Of a stretch of 5,103 nucleotides of DNA, positions 4,931 to 5,103 are shown piece after piece. This DNA comes from Thermodesulfovibrionales bacterium. Its GTDB lineage: Bacteria > Nitrospirota > Thermodesulfovibrionia > Thermodesulfovibrionales > UBA1546. Numbering within the stretch: the first letter of the stretch is position 1; each line of letters begins with the position of its first letter. A program made the position numbers and the translations under genes. Under the pieces are notes generated by a model. It worked only from the letters and a program-made list of their open reading frames with translations. It was not told the origin of the DNA and did not search any database. The DNA is taken from assembly GCA_919901705.1 (NCBI GenBank), contig CAKKPR010000143.1, forward strand, positions 1 to 5,103, written 5' to 3'.

Positions 4931-5103
4931 CTATATTGTTATTTCCTGTTTTGTCCCATTTACAATCGCATAACATTCTGCCGGCCAGATATAATTAGTC
5001 TCAGGGCCGTGTATCTGTATGCCTGTAATTACTGCATAGTTGCTTCTATCCTTATTTACAACCTTATTCAGTGTGCGCTCGAGATCTGCCTGAATAGCTG
5101 TTT
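4931..5103 (-). CDS. C-terminal end of an unrecognised protein (partial, cut by window edge)
   Basis: An open frame enters from the right edge and encodes 56 residues before a TAG at 4933-4931. The segment begins TAIQADLERTLNKVV and ends VNGTKQEITI, with an intervening HGPETNYIWPAECYAIV stretch. It looks like a compact soluble domain end, with a short helix followed by beta-strand-like segments, and shows no membrane segment. Codon use looks like real coding sequence. It has no start in the window. Only 64 bases separate it from nhaD, with no terminator between, so it is probably the preceding gene of the same operon. I do not recognise the family. Confidence 0.6.
   Translation of the reverse strand, partial: TAIQADLERTLNKVVNKDRSNYAVITGIQIHGPETNYIWPAECYAIVNGTKQEITI

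Noticed and set aside
4930..4935. TATAGT on the minus strand as a -10 box for nhaD
   Set aside because: It overlaps the stop codon of the upstream gene and no acceptable -35 element lies 16-18 bases before it.

Overview
All convincing genes in this window lie on the minus strand, so the transcribed order runs from high to low coordinates. The window suggests a Gram-negative, probably anaerobic bacterium. A Desulfobacterota- or Nitrospirota-like genome is my best guess, from the form of the TauE/SafE protein with its paired membrane protein, the strong GGAGG ribosome sites and the palindromic intergenic repeats. That assignment is an inference and could be wrong.

Right-hand block (5103 to 3046): the last 56 residues of an unrecognised protein, then an NhaD-type Na+/H+ antiporter, then a small universal-stress-protein (Usp)-like protein 42 bases downstream. 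A possible 15-codon leader ORF with its own ribosome site sits between the unknown gene and nhaD, and its stop overlaps the nhaD start.

Middle gap (3045 to about 2690, roughly 350 bases): no gene is seen. It holds palindromic repeats just after the Usp gene, a cluster of TTGCA boxes, an NtrC-like palindrome and a sigma-54-like -24/-12 element. These could form the control region of the left-hand block. It ends in a perfect AGGAGGTG ribosome site that leads into a 13-codon ORF rather than directly into the next gene.

Left-hand block (2643 to 1): a second Usp-like protein, about 60% identical to the first by eye, then a TauE/SafE-family permease (sulfite/sulfonate-type anion export). Next comes a 246-residue protein with two membrane anchors and a large presumed extracytoplasmic domain, whose start overlaps the permease stop by four bases. 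The probable first 11 codons of another gene run off the left edge.

Taken together, the window shows two membrane transport modules (cation antiport and anion export), each next to one copy of a duplicated soluble Usp-like protein. A regulatory or energy-sensing role for the Usp-like proteins on the transporters is a reasonable inference but is not shown by the sequence. I saw no tRNA, rRNA, CRISPR array, insertion sequence or phage gene.
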